A stretch of 64,000 nt of DNA from Nakamurella lactea DSM 19367 (GTDB lineage Bacteria > Actinomycetota > Actinomycetes > Mycobacteriales > Nakamurellaceae). The translations under genes and the position numbers were made by a program. The notes under the pieces were generated by a model that worked only from the letters and a program-made list of their open reading frames with translations, had not been told where the DNA came from and ran no database searches. Shown here in pieces: positions 9,482 through 18,412 of the stretch. The stretch spans positions 146,001 to 210,000 of the forward strand of contig NZ_KE384549.1 in the NCBI RefSeq assembly GCF_000426645.1, in the 5' to 3' direction. Within the stretch, counting starts at the first letter, position 1. Each line of letters opens with the position of its first letter.

Positions 9482-10369
9482 ATGGGTGAAATCGGGTCGA
9501 ATCGGATTTCCGGTGCGGTCGTGGCGATCGCGGCCGTTCTGATCGGTGTGGTCCAGCCGGCCGTCGCGGGCGCGGAAGTGCGGACGACGGCCATTCCGCC
9601 GGCCGCGGCGGCCACTGTCGCGGTGACGTCTGCCGCATCGAGGACAACAGCGACCAAGGTCAGTATCAGGGTCTCGGCGAGCGAGGTTGATGTATCGACG
9701 GGCGTGACGGTCAGCGGCAAGCTCTATCGGGCGGTGAATGGTGACGCGTTGCCGGGTAGGTGGGTCTCGCTGTACGCGCGTCAGCACAACGAATCCAGCT
9801 ATCGGAAGGTGGCCCAGGCGGCTACCAAAGCAGGTGGCAATTACGTCTTCTACCTGAAGCCGACCTGGAGCACGGCCTATCAGGTGCGCTTCGCCGGCGG
9901 ACCGAACCGGGCGCCCTCGAACTCGTCGTACAAGGATGTACGGGTCCGCAGCTGGTACTACCTCAACGAGCTGGCCCACACGAACACGTATTCCTTCCCA
10001 GCACCGGCGCCAGGTGGCGGCACGTACAGCGTCGGGGGGGTCAGCTACCTACATTCGTTGAGCGCCGAAGGGCTGCACCTGGACGCGGGTTACGAATGGG
10101 ATCAGGTGGCGCGCTGCTCGAAGTTCGACACGAAGTACGGCATCGACGACAATGGATCGGCCACCGTCGGCAGTTTCCAGGCGTTCTGGGATGCGCCGAA
10201 GGGCTCTCCGACATCGTCGCCGACAATGAACGCCGACATGGGGCAGCCGGCTCAGTCGTACACGACTGCAATCCGAAGCGGTCGCCTCATTCTGTACGCC
10301 TCGGCCAACTCTGACTCCACCCAGGGTGACGCCGTCTGGGCCTCAGCCAGAGTCCACTGCGTCTGGTAG
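9482..10369 (+). CDS. secreted protein with Ig-like and NPCBM-like domains
   Basis: The first 33 residues form a signal peptide: a charged start, hydrophobic AVVAIAAVLIGVV, then an Ala-rich end. Residues about 55-140 look like a beta-sandwich of the bacterial Ig or carboxypeptidase-regulatory kind (VSGKLYRAVNGDALPGRWVSL, YVFYLKPTWSTAYQVRF). Residues about 170-295 resemble an NPCBM/NEW2 carbohydrate-binding module (YSVGGVSYLHSLSAEG, then KYGIDDNGSATVGSFQAF). Two Cys (near residues 217 and 293) could form a disulphide. No catalytic residues are evident. Its position among glycan genes suggests binding of the surface polysaccharide. It converges on the methyltransferase at 10473-11297. Confidence 0.7.
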   Translation: MGEIGSNRISGAVVAIAAVLIGVVQPAVAGAEVRTTAIPPAAAATVAVTSAASRTTATKVSIRVSASEVDVSTGVTVSGKLYRAVNGDALPGRWVSLYARQHNESSYRKVAQAATKAGGNYVFYLKPTWSTAYQVRFAGGPNRAPSNSSYKDVRVRSWYYLNELAHTNTYSFPAPAPGGGTYSVGGVSYLHSLSAEGLHLDAGYEWDQVARCSKFDTKYGIDDNGSATVGSFQAFWDAPKGSPTSSPTMNADMGQPAQSYTTAIRSGRLILYASANSDSTQGDAVWASARVHCVW

Positions 10370-10472
10370 GGGCAGAGCGGGCGGTGGCCACGCTGACGCG
10401 GTCGGACGGTCACCGCACGCTACCTGTTCGATCAGTACGTTCCCGCTGACGGCGTCGAACGGAACCGCAGGA

Positions 10473-11297
10473 TCAGAAAGGCCGGACGACGGTCTCCGGG
10501 GCGATGGCCAGCGCCGGGCCCGCCGGGCGCAGTTCGGACTTGCTGGCCAGCCAGATCACTGTCGGCAATAGCTGTCGGCCGGCGCTGCGCACCGGTGCCG
10601 GCGTCTTGCGGACCAACGACGCGGCACGGCCGCCGACCTGGTCGCCCGCCGCGAACTCCTCGGGGTGGGCGATGATGCTGAAGCTGTAGTCGGTGACGTA
10701 GAACTTGCGTAGCATCTTCTTCAGACCGCCGATGGTGCGGTAGCTCTCGTAGTAGTGATCGCCCTTCCGGCCGACCTTCATGTACCGATCGGCCAGGCCC
10801 TGCGGCAGCCATGACAGGAACGGCAATCGGTGATGCGGCTCCATCACGCCGAGCTTGTTGCCGAGCCCGAGATAGACGACGCCGGTGGGGGAGAGCACCC
10901 GGTAGATCTCGGCGATCACGGCGTCCGGGTCGACCACATGCTCGTAGATGTGGTTGAACACCACCACATCGATGCTGTCGTCGGCGAATGGAAGGGCTTC
11001 GCCATCACCACACACGAAGATGCAGCGGGGGTCCCGCTCGGCGCGCGCCCGTGCCAGCCCGGGAACGTCGATGTCGACGCCGATTGAGGTCACGCCGCGC
11101 TTGGCCGCCGCTTCCACGTTGAAGCCGACAGAGGAACCCACATCGAGCATCGTGGCCCGGTGAACCCAGTCGCTACCGAGGACATGATCGAGCACGGCAT
11201 GAATCTTCTGGGCCTTCTGAGTCCGGGTTTCGACCCTTGACATCTCGGCCTGAATCTCCGAATAGGCGAGCTGCTTCTCGCGACGTCTCTCTGCCAC
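10473..11297 (-). CDS. class I SAM-dependent methyltransferase
   Basis: The start is the GTG at 11297, preceded by an AGGAAGG ribosome site, giving 274 residues. The open frame continues upstream only as antisense to the next gene. The N-terminal 40 residues are helical and charged (VAERRREKQLAYSEIQ). The core has MLDVGSSVGFNVEAA (motif I), IGVDIDVPG, FADDSIDVVVFNHIYEH and LSPTGVVYLGLGNK. This is the Methyltransf_11/UbiE-like group common in surface-glycan loci. It lies 26 bp after the flippase-like gene in the same leftward operon. Confidence 0.82.
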   Translation of the reverse strand: MAERRREKQLAYSEIQAEMSRVETRTQKAQKIHAVLDHVLGSDWVHRATMLDVGSSVGFNVEAAAKRGVTSIGVDIDVPGLARARAERDPRCIFVCGDGEALPFADDSIDVVVFNHIYEHVVDPDAVIAEIYRVLSPTGVVYLGLGNKLGVMEPHHRLPFLSWLPQGLADRYMKVGRKGDHYYESYRTIGGLKKMLRKFYVTDYSFSIIAHPEEFAAGDQVGGRAASLVRKTPAPVRSAGRQLLPTVIWLASKSELRPAGPALAIAPETVVRPF

Positions 11298-11323
11298 TGG
11301 GTCCTTCCTGTCCGCGAACCCGG

Positions 11324-12436
11324 TCAGGGTAACGCATCGATTCGATCGATCCCGCGCCGTGAGATCGACTGTCGGTAGACCAGCATCGAGGCGCCGGCGA
11401 ACGCAAAATCCAGGACAGCCAGCACGGCTCTGGACAACAGGACGACCGCCAGCACGGAGGCGTGGTTGAACGACGAACTGTCCGCCAAGGTCGAGGACAG
11501 CGCCACTCCCAGGACGGCCTCCCGCACTCCGGCGCCGGCCGGAGCCGGCACGAACACGGTGCCGGCCGTGAACGCCAGCGCGAAACCGCCGATCGCGCCG
11601 ACCAGCGACGTGGCCGGGTCCGCGCCCAACGACACGCACAGCGCCCAGCACTGCAGGCCGAGCATCAGCCACGAGAAGACCTGGAACCCGATGGCCGCGA
11701 AGTAGTGGTTGCGAGAACCACCGTCGAACTCGATCGGCTTGCGCCGCAAGATCTTCAGTCCGAAGTTCACCCCTCGAAAGACGACCTTGGGCATCGCCAT
11801 CACGATCACCACAGGTAGTAGCAACAGCAGCCACCACAAGCCGCCTGCCCCGCTGCCGACCGACCCGGCCAGCGTCACGACGATGCCCAACGCCCCGCCG
11901 GTCACCAGTGAAAGGAACAGGGCGAGGACCCCGGCGGTGGCCGAGGCGTCGCCGTCGATGCCGTGTTTGCGGCCCATCTGGGTCACCACCACGACCGGCC
12001 AGACAGAGCCTGGTAGGTACTTTCCGAGTTGGCTGACGAAGAACAATCTCGCCGCGGCCGCCGGCGCCAGCCGGTGCCGACTGGTCATTTCCAATAGTGA
12101 ACGCAAAGTGAACGCCGACGCCGACAACCCGATGCCGGCGAACACCGCAGCCGCGGCCAGCCACCGCCAGTCCGCTCGACTGAGCTGAAGGCTGATCTCA
12201 TCCCATCTGCTGGCGAAGAAGTAGATGCCGAATCCGAATACCGCTATCCCGAACGCGACCTTCAGGATCGTTCCCCATCGCCGCCGACGAGCGGTAGTGG
12301 CCGCTGCGACTGGTGCCGCGTGACCAGCATCACTCGCATCGTCCGAGATGCTGGATCCGGGATCCTGTGTCCGCGGGTCGACCGGCTGCCCCGACGCGTC
12401 GCCTCCGATCGGCCCAGACTCGTCGCCTCCGATCAT
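11324..12436 (-). CDS. second YbhN/AglD-like integral membrane protein
   Basis: This 370-residue product has a polar head of about 55 residues, rich in Asp/Gly/Ser, followed by about seven or eight membrane segments. QLGKYLPGSVWPVVVV and FVPAPAGAGVREAVL match the two signatures of the protein at 7644-8666, so the two are paralogues. No enzymatic domain follows. The ATG overlaps the stop of the GT4 gene by four bases (ATGA), which ties it to glycosyltransfer. A lipid-linked-sugar translocation or acceptor-presentation role is inferred from family context only. Confidence 0.83.
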   Translation of the reverse strand: MIGGDESGPIGGDASGQPVDPRTQDPGSSISDDASDAGHAAPVAAATTARRRRWGTILKVAFGIAVFGFGIYFFASRWDEISLQLSRADWRWLAAAAVFAGIGLSASAFTLRSLLEMTSRHRLAPAAAARLFFVSQLGKYLPGSVWPVVVVTQMGRKHGIDGDASATAGVLALFLSLVTGGALGIVVTLAGSVGSGAGGLWWLLLLLPVVIVMAMPKVVFRGVNFGLKILRRKPIEFDGGSRNHYFAAIGFQVFSWLMLGLQCWALCVSLGADPATSLVGAIGGFALAFTAGTVFVPAPAGAGVREAVLGVALSSTLADSSSFNHASVLAVVLLSRAVLAVLDFAFAGASMLVYRQSISRRGIDRIDALP

Positions 12437-13518
12437 CGACCGGTGCCGGTCAACGCGGCGACGTATTCGTCCCAGTACGGGGCGGGGTCTACCGGGTGGA
12501 CCTTCGTGCGCATCAATTCGGGTCGTCCGGGCAGATAGAAGTCGTTGATGGCGGCGGACAGCGAACCGACGTCGTTCGGTTGGGCGAGCAGCCCGTCCAC
12601 GCCCGGCGTGATGTCCGCCGCCAACCTACCGGTCTCGGTGGCAATCACCGGAACGCCGAATTGGAACCCGGTCCAGACAGCCTGCGAGCCGGTCGCCTCG
12701 CGATAAGGCGCCACCAGCGCATCGACATCGGAGAACAATCCGGGCACTTCGGATGCGGCGGCGTAGCGGGGGATCAGCTCGATGCGTTCACCGAGCCCTA
12801 GTTCGGCGATCAGATTCTTTGTCGATCCGATGCCGCCCCAGAACTCACCGGCAACCTTCAGTCGGATGTCCGGCGGACCGTCCGCCAGTGCTCTGATCAG
12901 GACGTCCAGGCCCTTGTATCGGCGGACCAAACCGAAGAACAGCAATCGGCGATGCTCTCCGGGAGTTGGACAAGTACGGCTGAAGTCACGAGGCAGGAAC
13001 GGCGCGATCGGTGCCATCACGACGTCGGTCGGGGTGAGCGATCTGGCCAGCTCGGCCTGTGGTTCCGAATGGGTGATCACCCGCCCGGCGGCACCGAAAA
13101 GGCCGCGTACCAGAGCGGCATCAGTGCGGCTGCGTTCGTGCGGCAACACGTTGTGGGCAACGATCACTCGGCGGGCACTGCCGCCGTGCATGCCTGCCAG
13201 CAAGGACCGGTACGCCGGGACCTGGATCGGACCGACGTGAGCGACCACAACCAGGTCCTGGTTCCGGATCGCACGGCCCACCCGGAACCAGCTGTCGGGG
13301 CGATTCCAGGAAAGTCGGCGCACCGTCTCGGCAGCGATTGGTACTTCGTCATCGTCGATGGTCAGCTGACCGGGATACAGCAGCCGTGGGTACTGCCGGT
13401 TCCAATTCTCCACTCGGACCTGATGGCCCCGCTCGGTCAGGGCGTTCGCCATCGCCGCTGTGTGTTGCGCGATTCCCCCCTTGAACGGGTGGATCGGTCC
13501 GACGACGCTGATCCTCAC
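12433..13518 (-). CDS. GT4 family glycosyltransferase
   Basis: This is a 361-residue GT-B enzyme. VVGPIHPFKGGIAQHT is the N-terminal glycine-rich acceptor loop. LFFGLVRRYKGLDVLI opens the donor domain, and VDALVAPYREATGSQAVWTGFQFGVPV occupies the E-x7-E region, although with Q in place of the second Glu. It starts at a GTG eight bases after a good -10 box, so it heads a leaderless three-gene operon with the flippase-like and methyltransferase genes. The sugar is unknown. The GDP-mannose genes nearby make a mannosyl or 6-deoxymannosyl donor plausible. Confidence 0.86.
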   Translation of the reverse strand: MRISVVGPIHPFKGGIAQHTAAMANALTERGHQVRVENWNRQYPRLLYPGQLTIDDDEVPIAAETVRRLSWNRPDSWFRVGRAIRNQDLVVVAHVGPIQVPAYRSLLAGMHGGSARRVIVAHNVLPHERSRTDAALVRGLFGAAGRVITHSEPQAELARSLTPTDVVMAPIAPFLPRDFSRTCPTPGEHRRLLFFGLVRRYKGLDVLIRALADGPPDIRLKVAGEFWGGIGSTKNLIAELGLGERIELIPRYAAASEVPGLFSDVDALVAPYREATGSQAVWTGFQFGVPVIATETGRLAADITPGVDGLLAQPNDVGSLSAAINDFYLPGRPELMRTKVHPVDPAPYWDEYVAALTGTGR

Positions 13519-13526
13519 AGTGGCAC

Positions 13527-13532
13527 ATCCTA
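13527..13532 (-). promoter_or_regulatory. -10 box of the leftward GT4 operon
   Basis: On the minus strand TAGGAT is followed by eight bases and then the GTG at 13518, implying a leaderless transcript. The remaining 260 bp up to 13790 show no gene or repeat I can support. Confidence 0.45.
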
Positions 13533-13790
13533 GGGCTCACGAACCGGTGGTCCGGGCGACTCGCAACGCAGGGTGATCGGAATCCGTGCAGGTCACCGCA
13601 AGCTGACCGTTCCGGTGCACACGGTGGCTGTACTCGGAAGGACTCGGCACCGCAGCGGCGCCCTCACCCGTGCGGACGGTCCCCGGGGCTGTGGCGTTGC
13701 ACGGGCGTGACGATGCGCGACGAGTCGTTGACGGCGACAGTCAGAGTCGGCAACTCAGTGGCACCGCCGCGGAGTCGCTCAGCCCGTCCG

Positions 13791-13964
13791 TCAGCCCTTC
13801 TCCGACTGACTGCGCCGCGGGTCGCAGGAGTCGATCAGCTCCCGGCCGATCGCGACTGTTCGCTGGGAGTCCATCGGCGAGAGCACCCGCCCCGGCAGCA
13901 CCGCGAGCGGATGGCGCAGGCGGGCCGTCTCGAGCTGCGACCCGGCCCGTTCGAGTGGGTTCAT
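13791..13964 (-). CDS. small hypothetical protein (57 residues)
   Basis: An ATG at 13964 opens a 57-codon frame whose third positions are almost all G or C, as in the neighbouring real genes. The product is hydrophilic, begins MNPLERAGSQLETARL and ends in a charged tail. There is no membrane segment and no Cys pair apart from a single Cys. The ribosome site is weak (AGG 12 bases upstream). I do not recognise it. It lies alone between the glycan operon and the F420 operon, 130 bp after the Nudix gene stop on the same strand. It could be a real small protein or chance GC-rich coding. Confidence 0.38.
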   Translation of the reverse strand: MNPLERAGSQLETARLRHPLAVLPGRVLSPMDSQRTVAIGRELIDSCDPRRSQSEKG

Positions 13965-14094
13965 CGCTACATCACACCTGTCACATCCGGCACATCTGTC
14001 ACTTGGGTTACAGCGGAGAGTACGGCCGGGCCTTGCGACCTGTGGGGAAGCGCGCCGGTGCGTTGGGCGCCGGCTCGCCGCCGGAGTCGGCGGG

Positions 14095-14670
14095 TCAGTG
14101 TGCTTGGCGGGCAACCGATTCGATCGGGTGTTCGACCGCGGCACGGACCGCGGCGCGTAGGCCGGGATCGGTGTCGGCCGGCAGCGCCTCGACCGGCCAC
14201 CAGCGCAGGTCGTCCGACTCGGCAGAGATCACCGGCTCGGCGCCGGCCGCGGCGAGCGCCACGAACCGGACGTCGAAGTGCCGGGTCGGCACGCCGAGCG
14301 AGCAGGTGATGGGGTGCACCTCGAGGTGGATCGGCCGCGGCGAGATGGTCAGTCCGGCGATGCCTGACTCCTCGGTCGCCTCCCGCAACGCGGCGCCGCG
14401 GAGGGTGGAATCGGCGTCCTCGCAGTGCCCACCCAATTGCAGCCACCTGCCGACCCGCGGGTGCAGGGTGAGCAGCGTACGGTCGCGGTCCGCCGACAAC
14501 AGCACCGCGCTGGCCGTCAGATGGCCCGGTGCGCAGGCTCTTTCGGTCGCGTCGGCGCGGGCCAGCAGGAAGCCCAGATAGGCCTGCTGCAGCGCGGCCT
14601 GATGATGATCGGGCGCAGTCCAGGACGTCAGCGCGGCCAGCGCGTCGGCATGCGTCCAAGCGTGGGTCAC
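14095..14670 (-). CDS. Nudix hydrolase coupled to fbiB
   Basis: The 191-residue protein starts at a GTG whose last bases form the fbiB stop (GTGA). The Nudix box reads [11 protein letters not shown] followed by [12 protein letters not shown]. It keeps the REx2EE core but has Asp where the first Glu is usual and one extra residue, a variant common in actinobacterial Nudix proteins. Family members hydrolyse nucleoside diphosphate-linked compounds using Mg. The coupling to F420 genes suggests a housekeeping role there, such as clearing a GTP- or flavin-derived by-product, but this is inference. The much longer open frame upstream is antisense shadow within fbiB. Confidence 0.8.
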   Translation of the reverse strand: MTHAWTHADALAALTSWTAPDHHQAALQQAYLGFLLARADATERACAPGHLTASAVLLSADRDRTLLTLHPRVGRWLQLGGHCEDADSTLRGAALREATEESGIAGLTISPRPIHLEVHPITCSLGVPTRHFDVRFVALAAAGAEPVISAESDDLRWWPVEALPADTDPGLRAAVRAAVEHPIESVARQAH

Positions 14671-15935
14671 GTCGACCGGGTGCCGGGCTCGGGGAGCGTG
14701 TCCTCGGCCCGCCGGAGCCCGATCTCGATGGCCGCCAGCGCGGTGAAGTCCGCGGGCAGGCCGGTGTCGTCGGGCAGCACCGTGAGCCAGCGAGCGGCCA
14801 GGCCCTCGGCGATCGCGATGCCGCGCAGCACCTGCAATGCGGCGCCGGCCCGCACCCCGGCCGGCGGCAGACCCGCCGGTTCCTCCTGCGGATCGGCAGC
14901 CGCCACCACCACGACCGGGTCGGTGCCGGGCACTGCCCGGATCTCCAGGCCGGCTCGCAACACCAGCGGGGTGACGCCGCGGGCGGTGGCGATCCACAGG
15001 TCAACCTCGGCGGAGTTCACCGCCTCGGCGGCGAAGTCCAGGTCCAGCGCCGCCAGCCGGGCGCCCTCCCGGTGCCCGTGCCGGATCGACAGATCAGTGC
15101 CGAGCCGGAACAGGTCCTGCTCGTGCGGCCGGATCAATTGCCGGCCACCGCCGGGATGCGACCGGCCGCCCGTCGCGTCGACCCCGCGCAGCACGGCGAC
15201 CGGCACGCCGGACAGCTTCCCCTTCACCAGATCGGCGGCGGCGGCCATCTCGTCGCCGATCGCCACCTGGGTCACCACCAGCTCGTTGCCGTGCTCGTCG
15301 ACGCCACCGCGGTGATCGTCCAGCACCGAAACGCCGGCGGCGCCGATGGCCACGTCCGTCACCCCGTCCCGCCAGGCCCGGCCCTGAGTGTCGGTGATCA
15401 CCACACCGACCCGGAGCCCGCGGTCGGCGAACGCGCTGACCAACGCGGCGGCCGAGCCGTCCGGATCCACCGGCAGCAGAGCGATCTCGTCGGTGTGCAC
15501 GTTCGAGGCGTCGATGCCAGCGGCGGCGGCGATCAGCCCGAGGTGGTTCTCGACGATCCTGGTCCGACCGACCTGGGCCACCAGCCGCACGGTCTCTCGA
15601 TCGATCAGGTTGCGCCGGAAGGCATCCCGTTGCTCAGGGTCGGTCGGGCTGGGGACCAGCCGGCCCTCGCACTTGGACAGCACCTTCGAGGTCACCACCA
15701 GCACGTCGCCGTCGACGATCCACGGCGCGGCCGCGGCCAGCTCGCCGGCCAGGTCGTCGCCCGGCCGGAATTCCGGCAGCCCGGTCACCGGTAGCACCTG
15801 TAGGCCGCGGGCGGCCGGCGATGCTCCGAGCGGCTGATCGGCCGCGATTTCGCCAGCCCAGGTGGCGTCAGACCCGGTCGGGTCGGCCGCGGTTGCGTCA
15901 GCCCCGGTGGCGTCAGACCCGATCTGTTCAGACAC
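14667..15935 (-). CDS. fbiB: coenzyme F420-0:L-glutamate ligase, shortened FbiB
   Basis: The product is 422 residues from a GTG at 15935, eight bases inside the end of fbiA. After a 30-residue linker of imperfect DATG-type repeats comes a full CofE domain (residues about 40-270), with [30 protein letters not shown] and [19 protein letters not shown]. It adds gamma-glutamates to F420-0 using GTP. In mycobacterial FbiB a nitroreductase-like FMN domain of about 200 residues follows and reduces dehydro-F420-0. Here only about 150 residues follow, and the start of that domain is missing, though [21 protein letters not shown] resembles its later helix. The C-terminal activity may be lost or altered. 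Confidence 0.88.
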   Translation of the reverse strand: MSEQIGSDATGADATAADPTGSDATWAGEIAADQPLGASPAARGLQVLPVTGLPEFRPGDDLAGELAAAAPWIVDGDVLVVTSKVLSKCEGRLVPSPTDPEQRDAFRRNLIDRETVRLVAQVGRTRIVENHLGLIAAAAGIDASNVHTDEIALLPVDPDGSAAALVSAFADRGLRVGVVITDTQGRAWRDGVTDVAIGAAGVSVLDDHRGGVDEHGNELVVTQVAIGDEMAAAADLVKGKLSGVPVAVLRGVDATGGRSHPGGGRQLIRPHEQDLFRLGTDLSIRHGHREGARLAALDLDFAAEAVNSAEVDLWIATARGVTPLVLRAGLEIRAVPGTDPVVVVAAADPQEEPAGLPPAGVRAGAALQVLRGIAIAEGLAARWLTVLPDDTGLPADFTALAAIEIGLRRAEDTLPEPGTRST

Positions 15936-16926
15936 CGGCCACCTCCCGGCAGGCCTGCACCATCGCGGCGGTGGCATCGGGGTCGCTCATCAGCAACGGG
16001 ACGGCGGACACCCGAACCCCTGGTACGTCAGCGGTTTCGCCGGTCGCGATCAGGTACCCGTCGAGCAGACCCTGGTCGGAGCGGGCGCCGTAGTGTCGAC
16101 CGACCGCCTCGGCGGTCGACTCGACGCCGATCGCCGCCAGGCAGACATCGGCATGGCCGCGGACCGGCGCGCCGCCGATCAGCGGCGCCACCGCGACCAC
16201 CGGGGCGGTGGCGGACCGCAGCGCCTGCTTGATGCCGGGCACCGCCACAATGGTGCCGATCGACACCACAGGGTTGGACGGCGCGATCAGGATCAGGTCG
16301 GCCGCCGCGATCGCCTCCAGCACGCCGGGCGCAGGCGTCGACTCGGCCGCGCCGATCGGCGAGATCGACTGCGGGGTGAGGCCCGCCCCGTGCCGCACCC
16401 ACCACTCCTGGAAATGCAGGGCGATCAGCGGTGCCGGGTCGCCGGCCGTGGCCGCCGGGTCGGCCACCACCACATGCGTCTCGACCCGGTCGTCGGTCAT
16501 CGGCAGCAGGGTCACCCCCGGTTGCCATCTGGCCACCAGGGCGGCCGTCACCGACGACAGCGGGTACCCGGCGTCCAACATCCTGGTTCGCACCAGGTGG
16601 GTGGCGATGTCCTTGTCGCCCAACGAGAACCACGGCGCCTCCGCGCCGTACCCGGCGAGTTCGCCGGACGCCGTCCAGGTCTCGCCGGCCCGCCCCCAAC
16701 CGCGCTCGGTGTCGGCCTGGCCGGACAACGTGTACAGACACGAGTCGAGATCGGGACAGATCTGCAGGCCGTGCAACCGGATGTCGTCGGCCGTGTTGAC
16801 GATCGCCACGATCTCGTCGTCGGTGTCGGCCGGCGCCGCGCCGTAGGGATCCCAGCCGAGATGACGCTTCACCCCGGCCAGGAACTTCGCTCCGCCGACT
16901 CCGCCGGCCAGGACTGCAATGTGCAC
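15928..16926 (-). CDS. fbiA: 2-phospho-L-lactate/phosphoenolpyruvyl transferase (CofD/FbiA)
   Basis: The 332-residue enzyme transfers the lactyl or enolpyruvyl phosphate group onto the deazaflavin FO to give (dehydro-)F420-0. [14 protein letters not shown] at the N-terminus, [11 protein letters not shown], and [10 protein letters not shown] are the CofD signatures. The start is a GTG at 16926 with GGAAGG eight bases before it. A much longer open frame upstream covers the protease gene in another frame and is rejected. It heads fbiA-fbiB-Nudix with overlapping junctions, next to the M50 protease and whiB2 as in mycobacteria. Confidence 0.93.
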   Translation of the reverse strand: MHIAVLAGGVGGAKFLAGVKRHLGWDPYGAAPADTDDEIVAIVNTADDIRLHGLQICPDLDSCLYTLSGQADTERGWGRAGETWTASGELAGYGAEAPWFSLGDKDIATHLVRTRMLDAGYPLSSVTAALVARWQPGVTLLPMTDDRVETHVVVADPAATAGDPAPLIALHFQEWWVRHGAGLTPQSISPIGAAESTPAPGVLEAIAAADLILIAPSNPVVSIGTIVAVPGIKQALRSATAPVVAVAPLIGGAPVRGHADVCLAAIGVESTAEAVGRHYGARSDQGLLDGYLIATGETADVPGVRVSAVPLLMSDPDATAAMVQACREVAGV

Positions 16927-16967
16927 GCAACGATCCTTCCATCCGGGCCGACGGATCCGGGCCCGGG

Positions 16968-17738
16968 CTACCAGTTGAGGTTCTGCAGATTGGGGAACAG
17001 GTCGAGCCCGGCGATCGCCAGCCGCACATCGCCGCCGGCGCCTTGGTAGAGGTTCCACGACGCGTCCCACAGCCAGTTGCGCGCGGTGGGGACGCTGAAC
17101 AGGATGACGAACACCGCCAGCGGCGCCCACTGCCGGAACGGGGCGATGCTCCGCAGGAAGGCGGCCGGCAGGTACGGGGTGATCACGCCGAAGCCGTCGA
17201 ACCCGGGGATCGGCAACAGGTTCAGGATGCCGGCGAAGAACTGCAGCAGGGCCAGGAAGGCGACCGCGGCACCCAGCGGCGAGGTCATCGGGGCCGCCAC
17301 CAGTGCCAGCACCACCCCGGACAGCAGGTTCACCGCCGGACCGCCGGCGGATACCAGCGAGGACCACCAGCGGTAGCGCAGCCGGCCGGGTTCCACCAGC
17401 ACGGCGCCGCCGGGCAGCGGGATGCCGCCGATCACCAGCACGAGCAACGGGATGATGAACGAGTTCGTCGGATCGGTGTAGCGCAGCAGGTTCAGCGTCA
17501 GGTACCCGCGCTCGCGCACCGAGGTGTCGCCACCGGCCAGCGAGATCGCCGCGTGCGCGAACTCGTGCAGGCACAGGGTGATCGTCCAGCCGCCGAGCAC
17601 GAAGACGAACATCCACAGCTGCAGCGGTCCCGTCCCGGTGGCCAGCGCGATCGCGGTGCCGACAGTGATCAGCAGGATGACGGGAAATATCCAGGAGCCG
17701 CCGGAGGTGCGGCGGCGGCCAGACGCGGATCGGATCAT
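16968..17738 (-). CDS. M50 site-2 protease family membrane protein
   Basis: This 256-residue polytopic protein has about six membrane helices. LCLHEFAHAA supplies the HExxH zinc ligands near residue 58, inside a membrane segment. NLLPIPGFDGFGV supplies the N-x-x-P-x4-D-G motif with the third ligand. It belongs to the compact Rip3/SpoIVFB-like site-2 proteases with no PDZ or CBS domain visible. Targets are typically anti-sigma factors or membrane regulators; none is identifiable here. It lies 41 bp before fbiA on the same strand and is divergent from whiB2, with a 307-bp gap between their starts. Confidence 0.87.
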   Translation of the reverse strand: MIRSASGRRRTSGGSWIFPVILLITVGTAIALATGTGPLQLWMFVFVLGGWTITLCLHEFAHAAISLAGGDTSVRERGYLTLNLLRYTDPTNSFIIPLLVLVIGGIPLPGGAVLVEPGRLRYRWWSSLVSAGGPAVNLLSGVVLALVAAPMTSPLGAAVAFLALLQFFAGILNLLPIPGFDGFGVITPYLPAAFLRSIAPFRQWAPLAVFVILFSVPTARNWLWDASWNLYQGAGGDVRLAIAGLDLFPNLQNLNW

Positions 17739-17884
17739 CGGTCCAGTGTGCTGGACGGCGGCCGCGGCCCCACAAAACCGCCGTCGGGACGCGGAATCCG
17801 GTCACCGTCCGACACCTTTCGTCACTCGTTCGTGCGTTTACCCCGCGGAATGCCCGAAATGGTGCCCATATCACCCGACTCGGC

Positions 17885-17913
17885 TTGACGTGTGGAGAAC
17901 ACACGGGTGTAAT
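17885..17913 (+). promoter_or_regulatory. whiB2 promoter with internal palindrome
   Basis: TTGACG (17885-17890), a 17-bp spacer and TGTAAT (17908-17913) form the best sigma-70-type promoter in the window. The spacer and the end of the -35 hold CGTGTG-gagaa-CACACG (17889-17905), a perfect 6-bp palindrome that would place a bound dimer against RNA polymerase. The leader to the whiB2 ATG is about 125 bases. The rest of the 306-bp gap (17739-18045) shows nothing else I can name. Confidence 0.6.
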
Positions 17914-18045
17914 CACAAGCGTGTCATTTCGTTGGGTCGTGCGGTCCGCTACCGCCAGCCGGGGTAGCGGTACGGACGTCCCGGCCGACCACTACGCGCC
18001 GACAAGCACCTGCCGGCGGAGCGGCAACCGAGAGGACATCACGCC

Positions 18046-18321
18046 ATGACGGAACCCGAGTACAGCATCATGGACTACCTCCCGATCTCCGCGGCAGCGG
18101 CGGACGAGGAGTGGCACGACCGGGCACTGTGCGCCCAGACCGATCCCGAGGCCTTCTTCCCGGAGAAGGGTGGGTCGACCCGCGAGGCGAAGAAGATCTG
18201 CACCGGCTGTGAGGTGCGGGGCGAGTGCCTGAGTTACGCGCTGGCCCACGACGAGCGGTTCGGCATCTGGGGCGGGCTCTCGGAACGGGAACGTCGACGC
18301 CTCAAGCGCAGGGCCGTCTGA
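18046..18321 (+). CDS. whiB2: WhiB-family iron-sulphur regulator, WhiB2/WhmD type
   Basis: This 91-residue protein has the four cluster-binding cysteines in the order C, then CxxC, then C (ALCAQTD, ICTGCEVRGEC). GIWGG and the basic tail SERERRRLKRR follow for DNA or sigma-factor contact. DPEAFFPEKGGSTREAKKIC is characteristic of the WhiB2/WhmD/WhiB subgroup, which in mycobacteria and Streptomyces governs septation and cell division. GAGAGG lies ahead of the ATG. Its placement beside the fbiA block and the DUF3499-manB genes matches mycobacterial order. Confidence 0.93.
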   Translation: MTEPEYSIMDYLPISAAAADEEWHDRALCAQTDPEAFFPEKGGSTREAKKICTGCEVRGECLSYALAHDERFGIWGGLSERERRRLKRRAV

Positions 18322-18412
18322 CTCGCCCGCCGCGCTCGCTTGCGGTCACGAACCGGCTCCTGCGTCGCCGTTTCGTGTCCTCGCATCGCTGTACGGGCTC
18401 ACGGCGGGTGAG

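Noticed and set aside
13670..14581. Plus-strand open frame of 303 codons
   Set aside because: It overlaps the Nudix gene in antisense, has Arg/Ser-rich composition and weaker third-position bias than the minus frame.
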